From an uncultured Pseudomonadota bacterium (GTDB lineage Bacteria > Pseudomonadota > Gammaproteobacteria > Burkholderiales > Usitatibacteraceae): a stretch of 7,183 bases of DNA. The stretch's first letter is position 1; every line of letters starts with the position of its first letter. The notes beneath the pieces were generated by a model, which had not been told where the DNA came from, ran no database searches, and saw only the letters and a program-made list of their open reading frames with translations. Shown piece by piece: positions 1 to 5,365 of the stretch. The stretch lies in the NCBI GenBank assembly GCA_937898635.1, contig CALEJW010000204.1, forward strand, positions 1-7,183, read 5' to 3'. Both the position numbers and the translations under genes were made by a program.

Positions 1-56
1 TCCGCGAGGGGGGCCGCACCGTCGGTGCCGGCGTCGTCTCCAAGATCCTGGAGTAG
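1..56 (+). CDS. tuf: Elongation factor Tu, C-terminal end only (partial)
   Basis: Reading from base 3 gives REGGRTVGAGVVSKILE and a TAG stop at 54-56. This is the typical last beta strand of EF-Tu domain 3, whose usual ending is RTVGAGVV-KI-E. EF-Tu is the cytoplasmic GTPase that brings aminoacyl-tRNA to the ribosomal A site. The GTPase domain lies outside the window, so nothing can be said about the rest of the protein. The stop is only 4 nt before rpsJ, and the last tuf codons supply the rpsJ Shine-Dalgarno sequence, so the two genes are almost certainly cotranscribed. A tuf copy directly before rpsJ is a common proteobacterial arrangement in which the str and S10 clusters are joined. Confidence 0.93.
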   Translation, partial: REGGRTVGAGVVSKILE

Positions 57-60
57 GACC

Positions 61-381
61 ATGGCCCAGACCCTCGGCAAGCAGAAGATCCGCATCCGCC
101 TCAAGGCGTTCGACTACAAGCTGATCGACCAGTCGGCGCTGGAGATCGTGGAGACGGCCAAGCGCACCGGCGCCGTCGTGAAGGGGCCGGTCCCGATGCC
201 CACGCGCATCGAGCGCTTCGACGTGCTGCGCTCGCCGCACAAGAACAAGACCTCGCGCGACCAGTTCGAGATCCGCACGCACCTGCGCCTCATGGACATC
301 ATCGACCCGACGGACAAGACGGTCGATGCGCTCATGAAGCTCGACCTGCCGGCCGGGGTCGACGTCGAGATCAAGCTCTAG
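61..381 (+). CDS. rpsJ: 30S ribosomal protein S10
   Basis: Encodes 106 residues; the E. coli protein has 103. S10 sits in the head of the 30S subunit and also pairs with NusB in transcription antitermination complexes. Diagnostic stretches are KIRIRLKAFDYKLIDQSA near the N terminus, GPVPMPTRIERFDVLRSPH in the middle, and FEIRTHLRLMDI followed by a C terminus ending in DVEIKL. ATG 61 is chosen because GGAG at 50-53 lies 7 nt upstream and MAQTLGKQKIRIRL matches the family N terminus. An in-frame GTG at 25 would run through the tuf end and is not needed. The gene follows tuf after 4 nt and is followed by an unusually long 109-nt gap before rplC. Confidence 0.97.
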   Translation: MAQTLGKQKIRIRLKAFDYKLIDQSALEIVETAKRTGAVVKGPVPMPTRIERFDVLRSPHKNKTSRDQFEIRTHLRLMDIIDPTDKTVDALMKLDLPAGVDVEIKL

Positions 382-490
382 CGCTGTTGCAGTACCGACC
401 GGGCAGCCGCCCGGACGGAAGGTGAATGGCCGGCCAATTGCAGCCGGCACCCGCGGGAAGAACGGCGGGCGAACAAGGAAAGGAAAGAAG
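382..490 (+). promoter_or_regulatory. rpsJ-rplC spacer with hairpin; possible regulatory region
   Basis: This 109-nt gap is the longest inside the S10 block, where other gaps are 1-17 nt. It carries a hairpin at 395-418: three G-C pairs, an A/A mismatch, then six G-C pairs closing the loop AGCC. A second possible stem pairs GCCGGC at 429-434 with GCCGGC at 443-448. A purine-rich tract at 475-490 contains the rplC Shine-Dalgarno sequence (AGGA at 481-484, 6 nt before ATG 491). A 22-codon frame with ATG 426 and stop 492-494 overlaps the rplC start as ATGA. No T-run follows the hairpin, so it does not look like an intrinsic terminator, and no AT-rich -10 element is visible. A regulatory role is inference. 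Confidence 0.4.
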
Positions 491-1150
491 ATGAGTCTCG
501 GGCTCGTCGGCCGGAAGGTCGGCATGATGCGCATCTTCAACGAGGACGGCACCAGCGTCCCCGTGACGGTGCTCGATTGCGCGGGCAACCGCGTCACCCA
601 GATCAAGAACGTGGATGGCGACGGCTACTGCGCCATCCAGGTGGCCTACGGCAAGCGCCGCGCCTCGCGCGTGACCAAGGCGGTCGCGGGCCACTACGCC
701 AAGGCTGGCGTCGAGGCCGGAAGCGTCCTGAGGGAGTTCCGCGTCGCCCCCGAGGCGCTCGCGCAGCTCGCGGTGGGCGCGGAGCTCAAGGTGGACATGT
801 TCCAGGTCGGCCAGAAGGTCGACGTCACGGGGACCTCCATCGGCAAGGGCTACGCCGGCGTCATCAAGCGCTACCACTTCTCCTCGAACCGGGCCTCGCA
901 CGGCAACTCCGTGTCGCACAACAGCCCGGGATCCATCGGCATGGCGCAGGACCCCGGCCGGGTCTTCCCGGGCAAGCGCATGTCGGGGCACCTCGGCAAC
1001 GTCCAGCGCACCGTCCAGCTCCTCGAGGTGGCGCGCGTGGACGCCGAACGCGGCCTGGTCATGATCAAGGGATCGGTCCCCGGCGCGAAGAACGGCAGCG
1101 TCGTGCTCCGCCCCAGCGTGAAGGCCAAGGCGCCGAAGGGAGGCAAGTGA
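491..1150 (+). CDS. rplC: 50S ribosomal protein L3
   Basis: Encodes 219 residues; E. coli L3 has 209. L3 binds 23S rRNA early in 50S assembly, and its long internal extension reaches toward the peptidyl transferase centre. The N terminus GLVGRKVGMMRIF, the segment VDVTGTSIGKGYAGVIKR and the extension HGNSVSHNSPGSIGMAQDPG identify it. Gln153 lies at the position of E. coli Gln150, the residue methylated by PrmB, and is conserved. GSIGMAQDPGRVFPGKRM is the form I associate with betaproteobacteria. ATG 491 is preferred over the in-frame GTG at 422 because it has AGGA 6 nt upstream and matches the family start; the GTG would add 23 unsupported residues. The TGA stop overlaps the rplD ATG by one base. 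Confidence 0.97.
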   Translation: MSLGLVGRKVGMMRIFNEDGTSVPVTVLDCAGNRVTQIKNVDGDGYCAIQVAYGKRRASRVTKAVAGHYAKAGVEAGSVLREFRVAPEALAQLAVGAELKVDMFQVGQKVDVTGTSIGKGYAGVIKRYHFSSNRASHGNSVSHNSPGSIGMAQDPGRVFPGKRMSGHLGNVQRTVQLLEVARVDAERGLVMIKGSVPGAKNGSVVLRPSVKAKAPKGGK

Positions 1151-1770
1151 TGGAACTCAAGGTCATCAACGAGAAGGGCGAGATCCTCGCCCCGGTGGCC
1201 GCCTCCGAGGCGCTGTTCGGGCGCTCCTTCAACGAGGCGCTGATCCACCAGGTGGTCGTCGCGTACCACGCCAACGGCCGCGCGGGAACGCGCGCGCAGA
1301 AGGACCGCGGCGTCGTGAAGCACTCGACGAAGAAGCCGTGGCGCCAGAAGGGAACCGGCCGGGCGCGTTCCGGCATGACGTCGAGCCCGCTGTGGCGCGG
1401 CGGCGGGAAGATCTTCCCGTCCTCGCCCGACGAGAACTTCACGCACAAGGTGAACCGCAAGATGTACCGCGCGGGCATGGCCTCGATCCTCTCGCAGCTG
1501 GTTCGCGAGGAGCGCCTCGCCGTGATCGACGCCTTCACGCTGGAGCAGCCCAAGACGAAGCTCCTCAGCCAGAAGCTCAAGGCGATGGGGCTCACGGAAG
1601 TGCTGATCATCACCGACCTGCCCGACGAGAACCTGTACCTCTCCTCGCGGAATCTCCCCAACGTGCTCGTGCTGGAGGCGCGCCACGCGGATCCCGTGAG
1701 CCTCGTCCGGTTCCCGAAGGTCCTTCTCACCAAGGGCGCCGTCAAGCACCTCGAGGAGGCACTCGCATGA
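1150..1770 (+). CDS. rplD: 50S ribosomal protein L4
   Basis: Encodes 206 residues; E. coli L4 has 201. L4 lines the polypeptide exit tunnel with a long basic loop, and in E. coli it is also the autogenous repressor of the S10 operon. Here the loop spans roughly residues 44-75 and contains GTRAQKDRG and KKPWRQKGTGRARSG, both strongly conserved. The C-terminal globular part has ENLYLSSRNLPNVLVLEA and DPVSLVRFPKVLLT, as in the family. ATG 1150 overlaps the rplC TGA (TGATG), with AAGGGAGG at 1136-1143 in the end of rplC as Shine-Dalgarno, 6 nt away. The end overlaps rplW by 4 nt. Whether L4 autoregulates in this organism cannot be read from the protein. Confidence 0.97.
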   Translation: MELKVINEKGEILAPVAASEALFGRSFNEALIHQVVVAYHANGRAGTRAQKDRGVVKHSTKKPWRQKGTGRARSGMTSSPLWRGGGKIFPSSPDENFTHKVNRKMYRAGMASILSQLVREERLAVIDAFTLEQPKTKLLSQKLKAMGLTEVLIITDLPDENLYLSSRNLPNVLVLEARHADPVSLVRFPKVLLTKGAVKHLEEALA

Positions 1771-2075
1771 ATGCCGAAAGACTGATGAAGGTCATCCGCG
1801 CCCCGATCATCTCGGAGAAGGCGACGATGGTGGGCGAGAAGAACCGCCAGATCGTCTTCGAGGTCCTGGCGGACGCGACCAAGGCCGAGATCAAGGCGGC
1901 CGTGGAGCTGCTCTTCAAGGAGCAGAAGGTCGAGGTCGCCGCGGTCAACGTGGTGAACCTCAAGGGCAAGCAGAAGCGCCACGGGCGCTTCGAGGGCCGC
2001 CGCCGCGACGTGAAGAAGGCCTACGTGAGCCTCAAGGGCGAAGGCGACATCAACTTCGTGGAAGGAGTGGCATAA
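1767..2075 (+). CDS. rplW: 50S ribosomal protein L23
   Basis: Encodes 102 residues; E. coli L23 has 100. L23 sits at the rim of the nascent-chain exit tunnel and is the docking site for trigger factor and signal recognition particle. The N terminus reads MNAERLMKVIRAPIISEK; Glu17 corresponds to the E. coli docking residue Glu18. Further family features are ATKAEIKAAVELLF and GKQKRHGRFEGRRRDVKKAYV. ATG 1767 overlaps the rplD stop in the ATGA pattern and has a very good Shine-Dalgarno GAGGAGG at 1753-1759, 7 nt away. ATG 1785 is in frame but would remove conserved N-terminal residues. Only one base separates the stop from rplB. Confidence 0.96.
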   Translation: MNAERLMKVIRAPIISEKATMVGEKNRQIVFEVLADATKAEIKAAVELLFKEQKVEVAAVNVVNLKGKQKRHGRFEGRRRDVKKAYVSLKGEGDINFVEGVA

Positions 2076-2076
2076 C

Positions 2077-2898
2077 ATGGCTCTCGTCAAGACCAAGCCC
2101 ACCTCCGCCGGCCGCCGGTCGATGGTGAAGGTGGTGAACGCGGAGCTCCACAAGGGCAAGCCGCACGCGCCGCTCGTCGAGAAGCAGTCTCGCCGCGCGG
2201 GCCGGAACTCCTTCGGCAACATCACGACGCGCCACCAGGGCGGCGGGCACAAGCAGCACTACCGCCTGATCGACTTCCGCCGGAACAAGGACGGCGTGCC
2301 CGCCACCGTGGAGCGGCTCGAATACGACCCGAACCGCAGCGCGAACATCGCGCTCCTCTGCTACGCCGACGGCGAGCGCCGCTACATGATCGCCCCGAAG
2401 GGAATCGCCGTGGGGCAGAAGGTGGAAAGCGGTCTCGAGGCCCCGATCAAGGCGGGCAACGCCCTGCCGCTTCGCAACATCCCGGTCGGCACGACGGTGC
2501 ACTGCGTCGAGATGCTCCCGGGCAAGGGCGCGCAGATCGCTCGCGCGGCCGGCGCCGGTGTCCAGCTCCTCGCCCGCGAGGGCGAGTACGCGCAGCTGCG
2601 CATGCGCTCGGGCGAGATCCGCCGCGTCCACGTCGATTGCCGCGCGACGATCGGCGAGGTGGGCAACGAGGAGCACAACCTTCGCCAGATCGGCAAGGCG
2701 GGCGCCAACCGCTGGCGCGGCATCCGCCCGACGGTGCGCGGCGAGACGATGAACCCCGTGGACCACCCGCTGGGCGGCCGCACGCGCGGCAACCGGCACC
2801 CGGTTTCGCCCTGGGGCCAGCCCGCCAAGGGCAAGAAGACGCGCAACAACAAGCGCACGCAGACGATGATCGTGCGCAGCCGGCACAAGAAGGCTTAA
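2077..2898 (+). CDS. rplB: 50S ribosomal protein L2, with a variant loop near the key histidine
   Basis: Encodes 273 residues, the same length as E. coli L2. L2 binds 23S rRNA near the peptidyl transferase centre, contributes to subunit association, and is needed for peptide bond formation. Hallmarks are GRITTRH-like GNITTRHQGGGHKQHYR, VERLEYDPNRSANIALL and RQIGKAGANRWRGIRPTVRG. The essential histidine (His229 in E. coli) is His230 here, within MNPVDHP. The following HPHGGGEG, which is nearly invariant in the bacterial L2 proteins I know, is replaced by HPLGGRTRG, so the third glycine and the GluGly are missing. The reading frame is clean and the downstream PVSPWGQ and basic tail are intact, so this is not a frameshift. 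AAGGAG at 2062-2067 lies 9 nt before ATG 2077. Confidence 0.96.
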   Translation: MALVKTKPTSAGRRSMVKVVNAELHKGKPHAPLVEKQSRRAGRNSFGNITTRHQGGGHKQHYRLIDFRRNKDGVPATVERLEYDPNRSANIALLCYADGERRYMIAPKGIAVGQKVESGLEAPIKAGNALPLRNIPVGTTVHCVEMLPGKGAQIARAAGAGVQLLAREGEYAQLRMRSGEIRRVHVDCRATIGEVGNEEHNLRQIGKAGANRWRGIRPTVRGETMNPVDHPLGGRTRGNRHPVSPWGQPAKGKKTRNNKRTQTMIVRSRHKKA

Positions 2899-2907
2899 GG
2901 GGACGAC

Positions 2908-3204
2908 ATGGCACGTTCAATCAAGAAGGGCCCGTTCGTGGACGGGCATCTCATGAAGAAGGTGGAGGCCGCCGTCGCGGCCAAGGACAAGCGCCCGATC
3001 AAGACCTGGTCGCGCAGGTCCACCGTCCTTCCGGACTTCGTCGGCCTCACGATCGCGGTCCACAACGGCAAGCAGCACATTCCCGTCTACGTGACCGAGA
3101 ACATGGTCGGCCACAAGCTGGGCGAGTTCGCGCTCACGCGCACCTTCAAGGGCCACTCGGCCGACAAGAAGGTCGTGGCGACGTCGGCCCCGGCGAAGAA
3201 GTGA
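2908..3204 (+). CDS. rpsS: 30S ribosomal protein S19
   Basis: Encodes 98 residues, a little longer than E. coli S19 (92) because of a C-terminal tail ending in SAPAKK. S19 forms a complex with S13 in the 30S head, close to the A-site tRNA and the intersubunit bridges. The N terminus MARSIKKGPFVDGHLMKKV, the stretch KTWSRRSTVLPDFVGLTIAVH and the S19 signature HNGKQHIPVYVTENMVGHKL followed by GEFALTRTFKGH are all present. ATG 2908 has AAGGGGA at 2897-2903, partly overlapping the rplB stop. The gap to rplV is 11 nt. Confidence 0.97.
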   Translation: MARSIKKGPFVDGHLMKKVEAAVAAKDKRPIKTWSRRSTVLPDFVGLTIAVHNGKQHIPVYVTENMVGHKLGEFALTRTFKGHSADKKVVATSAPAKK

Positions 3205-3215
3205 GGAGAGAAGCG

Positions 3216-3554
3216 ATGCAAGTCGACGCAAAGCTCTACGGCGCGAAGCTCTCGGCCCAGAAGGGCCGGCTCGTGGCCGACATGGTGCGCGGACTCAAGG
3301 TGGACCGCGCGCTCAACGTCCTCGCGTTCACCCCCAAGAAGGGCGCGCAGATCATCAAGAAGGTTCTCGAGAGCGCGATCGCCAACGCCGAGCACAACAA
3401 CGGCGCGGACATCGACGAGCTGAAGGTCACGCGGATCATGGTCGAGAAGGGCCCGGTGCTCAAGCGCTTCCACGCGCGCGCCAAGGGGCGCGGCAATCGC
3501 GTGCTGAAGCATACCTGCCACGTGTTCCTCACCGTCGGCGACGGCAGGAACTGA
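3216..3554 (+). CDS. rplV: 50S ribosomal protein L22
   Basis: Encodes 112 residues; E. coli L22 has 110. L22 contacts all 23S rRNA domains, and its long beta hairpin, together with L4, forms the constriction of the exit tunnel. Changes in that hairpin cause macrolide resistance in known cases. The core motifs SAQKGRLVADMVRGLKVDRAL and KKVLESAIANAEHNNGADID are almost identical to the family. The hairpin region reads KGPVLKRFHARAKGRGNRV with no insertion or deletion that I can see by eye. ATG 3216 follows GAGGAG at 3203-3208 by 7 nt, and that Shine-Dalgarno overlaps the rpsS stop. No earlier ATG in this frame lies close by. Confidence 0.96.
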   Translation: MQVDAKLYGAKLSAQKGRLVADMVRGLKVDRALNVLAFTPKKGAQIIKKVLESAIANAEHNNGADIDELKVTRIMVEKGPVLKRFHARAKGRGNRVLKHTCHVFLTVGDGRN

Positions 3555-3565
3555 AAGGGAAAACG

Positions 3566-4276
3566 ATGGGACAGAAGATCAATCCGACCGGTTTCCGTCT
3601 TTCGGTCAACCGCAACTGGACGTCCAAGTGGTACGCGAACTCGAAGAACTTCCCCGGGATGCTGGCGGAAGACATCCGCGTCCGTGAGTACCTCCGGAAG
3701 AAGCTTTCGCACGCCGCCGTCGGCCGCGTCGTGATCGAGCGCCCCGCCAAGAACGCGCGCATCACGATCTACTCGGCCCGCCCGGGTGTCGTGATCGGCA
3801 AGAAGGGCGAGGACATCGAGGGGCTGCGCCAAGTCCTGCAGAAGCTCATGGGCGTGCCGGTCCACGTGAACATCGAGGAGATCAGGAAGCCGGAACTCGA
3901 CGCCCAGCTCATCGCCGACTCCATCACCGGGCAGCTCGAGAAGCGGGTCATGTTCCGCCGCGCGATGAAGCGCGCGATGCAGAACGCGATGCGCCTGGGC
4001 GCCCAGGGCATCAAGATCACGAGCGCCGGACGCCTCAATGGCGCGGAGATCGCCCGCACGGAGTGGTACCGCGAGGGCCGGGTGCCGCTGCACACGCTCC
4101 GCGCGGACATCGACTACGGCTTTTCCGAGGCGCGCACGACCTACGGCACGATCGGCGTGCAGGTCCTCGTCTTCAAGGGCGAGGTCCTCGGCAAGGGCGA
4201 GCAGCCGGTCGTCGCCGCGCCCGAGGCCGAGAGGAAGACCAGGAAACCGGGGGTGAAACATGCTGCAGCCAGCTAG
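3566..4276 (+). CDS. rpsC: 30S ribosomal protein S3
   Basis: Encodes 236 residues; E. coli S3 has 233. S3 lies at the mRNA entry tunnel of the 30S subunit and contributes to the ribosome's mRNA helicase activity. The N terminus MGQKINPTGFRLSVNRNW is typical. A KH RNA-binding domain carries the GXXG-type loop VIGKKG at residues 76-81. Arg131, Arg132 and Lys135 in MFRRAMKR sit at the same numbers as the E. coli helicase residues. The C-terminal domain has GRLNGAEIARTEWYREGRVP, then a short basic tail. ATG 3566 follows AAAGGGA at 3554-3560. The 3' end overlaps rplP by 17 nt, unlike E. coli, where I recall a short gap. Confidence 0.97.
   Translation: MGQKINPTGFRLSVNRNWTSKWYANSKNFPGMLAEDIRVREYLRKKLSHAAVGRVVIERPAKNARITIYSARPGVVIGKKGEDIEGLRQVLQKLMGVPVHVNIEEIRKPELDAQLIADSITGQLEKRVMFRRAMKRAMQNAMRLGAQGIKITSAGRLNGAEIARTEWYREGRVPLHTLRADIDYGFSEARTTYGTIGVQVLVFKGEVLGKGEQPVVAAPEAERKTRKPGVKHAAAS
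4249..4256 (+). promoter_or_regulatory. rplP ribosome binding site inside rpsC
   Basis: GGGGGTGA lies in the last codons of rpsC. It matches GGAGGTGA at seven of eight positions, and the one difference can still form a G-U pair with 16S rRNA. The distance from the GGGGG core to ATG 4260 is 6 nt. It supports the overlapping rplP start rather than a later one, and implies that ribosomes finishing rpsC are close by when rplP is initiated. Confidence 0.55.
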
Positions 4277-4673
4277 AAGGAAGTACCGCAAGGAGCAGAA
4301 GGGCCGCAACAAGGGCGTGGCCACCAACGGCGCCAAGGTGTCCTTCGGGGAGTTCGGCCTCAAGGCGATCGGCCGCGGACGCCTCACCGCCCGCCAGATC
4401 GAGGCGGCCCGGCGGGCGATGACCCGCCACATCAAGCGGGGCGGCCGGATCTGGATCCGCATCTTCCCCGACAAGCCCATTTCCAAGAAGCCCGCGGAAG
4501 TGCGCATGGGCAACGGCAAGGGCTCGCCCGAGTACTTCGTCGCGGAGATCGTGCCCGGCAAGGTGCTCTACGAGATGGACGGCGTCGGCGAGGCGCTGGC
4601 CCGGGAAGCGTTCGCGCTCGCCGCCGCGAAGCTCCCGATCCGGACGGCGTTCGTGCAACGCCTCATCGGCTGA
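4260..4673 (+). CDS. rplP: 50S ribosomal protein L16
   Basis: Encodes 137 residues; E. coli L16 has 136. L16 is a late-assembling 50S protein near the A site that helps position tRNA. MLQPARRKYRKEQKGRNKG is the standard N terminus, and FGLKAIGRGRLTARQIEAAR is a strong family signature. The segment VRMGNGKGSPEY contains Arg82, equivalent to E. coli Arg81, the residue hydroxylated by the L16 arginine hydroxylase in organisms that have it. ATG 4260 lies inside rpsC and gives the canonical MLQP start, which strongly supports the overlap. The C terminus AAAKLPIRTAFVQRLIG is complete. A 17-nt gap separates it from rpmC. Confidence 0.97.
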   Translation: MLQPARRKYRKEQKGRNKGVATNGAKVSFGEFGLKAIGRGRLTARQIEAARRAMTRHIKRGGRIWIRIFPDKPISKKPAEVRMGNGKGSPEYFVAEIVPGKVLYEMDGVGEALAREAFALAAAKLPIRTAFVQRLIG

Positions 4674-4690
4674 GGAAGGCGAGGAAGACC

Positions 4691-4891
4691 ATGAAACCGA
4701 GCGAACTCCGTACCAAGAGCGTCGAGGAGCTGCAGAAGGAGCTCCTCGAGCTGCGCCGGGCCCAGTTCGGGCTGCGCATGCAGCTCGCCACCCAGAGCCT
4801 CACCAAGAACAGCGAGATCCAGCGCGTCAAGCGCGAGATCGCGCGCGTGCACACCGTGCTCACCGAGAAGGCGAAAGCGAGCAAGTCATGA
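4691..4891 (+). CDS. rpmC: 50S ribosomal protein L29
   Basis: Encodes 66 residues; E. coli L29 has 63. L29 is a small antiparallel helical hairpin next to L23 at the exit tunnel rim. MKPSELRTKSVEELQKELLE forms the first helix, RRAQFGLRMQLATQSLTKNS the connecting conserved region, and IQRVKREIARVHTVLTEK the second helix. AGGAAG at 4682-4687 is the likely Shine-Dalgarno for ATG 4691. The last bases overlap rpsQ as ATGA, so the two are probably translationally coupled. Confidence 0.95.
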   Translation: MKPSELRTKSVEELQKELLELRRAQFGLRMQLATQSLTKNSEIQRVKREIARVHTVLTEKAKASKS

Positions 4892-5154
4892 GCGAGACCG
4901 CCAAGAACCAGCGAAGCCTCACGGGCAGGGTCGTGAGCGACAAGATGGACAAGACCGTGACCGTCCTCGTCGAGCGCCAGGTGATGCACCCGGTGATCGG
5001 CAAGGTCGTGCGCCGCACCAAGAAGTACCACGCCCACGACGAGGCGAACGAGGCGAAGACCGGCGACACCGTGCAGATCGTCGAATGCCGGCCGCTCTCG
5101 AAGACCAAGGCCTGGAAGGTCGCCAAGCTGGTCGAGCGCGCCCGGCCCGAGTAG
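4888..5154 (+). CDS. rpsQ: 30S ribosomal protein S17
   Basis: Encodes 88 residues; E. coli S17 has 84. S17 is an OB-fold protein that binds the 5' domain of 16S rRNA early in 30S assembly. TGRVVSDKMDKTVTVLVER, the loop HPVIGKVVRRTKKYHAHDE and the signature GDTVQIVECRPLSKTKAWKV make the call secure. ATG 4888 overlaps the rpmC TGA by 4 nt. The nearest purine-rich stretch, GAGAAGG at 4865-4871, is rather far away, so initiation probably relies on ribosomes ending rpmC. This is the last gene of the S10 block; the 270-nt spacer follows. Confidence 0.96.
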   Translation: MSETAKNQRSLTGRVVSDKMDKTVTVLVERQVMHPVIGKVVRRTKKYHAHDEANEAKTGDTVQIVECRPLSKTKAWKVAKLVERARPE

Positions 5155-5156
5155 GC

Positions 5157-5186
5157 TTGCGCCGGGCGGCGAAAACCTGTTAAAAT
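5157..5186 (+). promoter_or_regulatory. Predicted sigma-70 promoter of the spc block
   Basis: The -10 hexamer TAAAAT at 5181-5186 matches TATAAT at five of six bases. It is preceded by TG at 5178-5179 with one intervening base, a complete extended -10. A weak -35, TTGCGC at 5157-5162, lies 18 nt upstream and matches the first three consensus bases. This is the only AT-rich patch of this kind in the window. It lies in the same place as the spc promoter known in E. coli, between rpsQ and rplN. Transcription would start near 5193, giving a leader of about 230 nt. The start site is inferred, not seen. Confidence 0.7.
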
Positions 5187-5200
5187 TTCAGACTTTATCG

Positions 5201-5229
5201 CTTCCGGCCGTGGCTTCGTCGGCCGGAAG
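5201..5229 (+). promoter_or_regulatory. Leader stem-loop 1, perfect 10-bp inverted repeat
   Basis: CTTCCGGCCG (5201-5210) is perfectly complementary to CGGCCGGAAG (5220-5229), with a 9-nt loop TGGCTTCGT. It begins about 8 nt after the predicted transcription start, so it would cap the 5' end of the mRNA. No T-run follows. It could protect the transcript from 5'-end-dependent decay or be part of a binding site. Either role is inference. Confidence 0.6.
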
Positions 5230-5239
5230 TCCGCTAGAA

Positions 5240-5257
5240 CCCCGGGCATGCCCGGGG
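5240..5257 (+). repeat. Leader stem-loop 2, perfect 18-nt palindrome
   Basis: CCCCGGGCATGCCCGGGG reads identically on both strands. As RNA it forms seven G-C pairs closing a CAUG loop. CCCGGG occurs three times between 5241 and 5267, so alternative registers are possible. The ATG in the loop is not a credible start because no Shine-Dalgarno precedes it. Confidence 0.55.
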
Positions 5258-5266
5258 GCAACCCGG

Positions 5267-5286
5267 GCGTCGGCCGAAGCCGATGC
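5267..5286 (+). promoter_or_regulatory. Leader stem-loop 3 with CGAA loop
   Basis: GCGTCGGC (5267-5274) pairs with GCCGATGC (5279-5286) through eight pairs, one of them G-U, closing the tetraloop CGAA. The loop is complementary to TTCG in the loop of stem-loop 1 (5215-5218). This stem-loop therefore could make a loop-loop contact or be replaced by a longer alternative helix. Confidence 0.5.
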
Positions 5287-5365
5287 ACCCAAGCGTCCGG
5301 GCCCAGAGACATTTCACGCCAGCCGGATACGGGTCCCGCAGGGGCGCCGACCGGCGGAAGACGGA

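Noticed and set aside
422..490. Earlier GTG start for rplC adding 23 residues
   Set aside because: The added residues do not resemble L3, and ATG 491 has its own Shine-Dalgarno and matches the family N terminus.
935..952. Loss of the PrmB methylation glutamine in L3
   Set aside because: The first Gln of the E. coli GQNQ motif is Met here, but the methylated second Gln is conserved as Gln153.
577..1149. Open frame running into rplD from inside rplC
   Set aside because: It is the +1-shifted shadow of rplC; only the part from ATG 1150 encodes a recognisable protein (L4).
871..4561. Long open frames on the - strand, for example 871-1749, 1065-2252 and 3236-4561
   Set aside because: They lie opposite conserved ribosomal-protein genes, have low-complexity Arg/Ala/Leu/His-rich translations and no family resemblance. 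They reflect the high GC content and lack of stops in GC-rich antisense frames.
5160..5230. Intrinsic terminator at the end of the S10 block
   Set aside because: Hairpins at 5160-5171 (4 bp) and 5201-5229 (10 bp) are not followed by a T-run, so termination is not supported; read-through from rpsQ remains possible.
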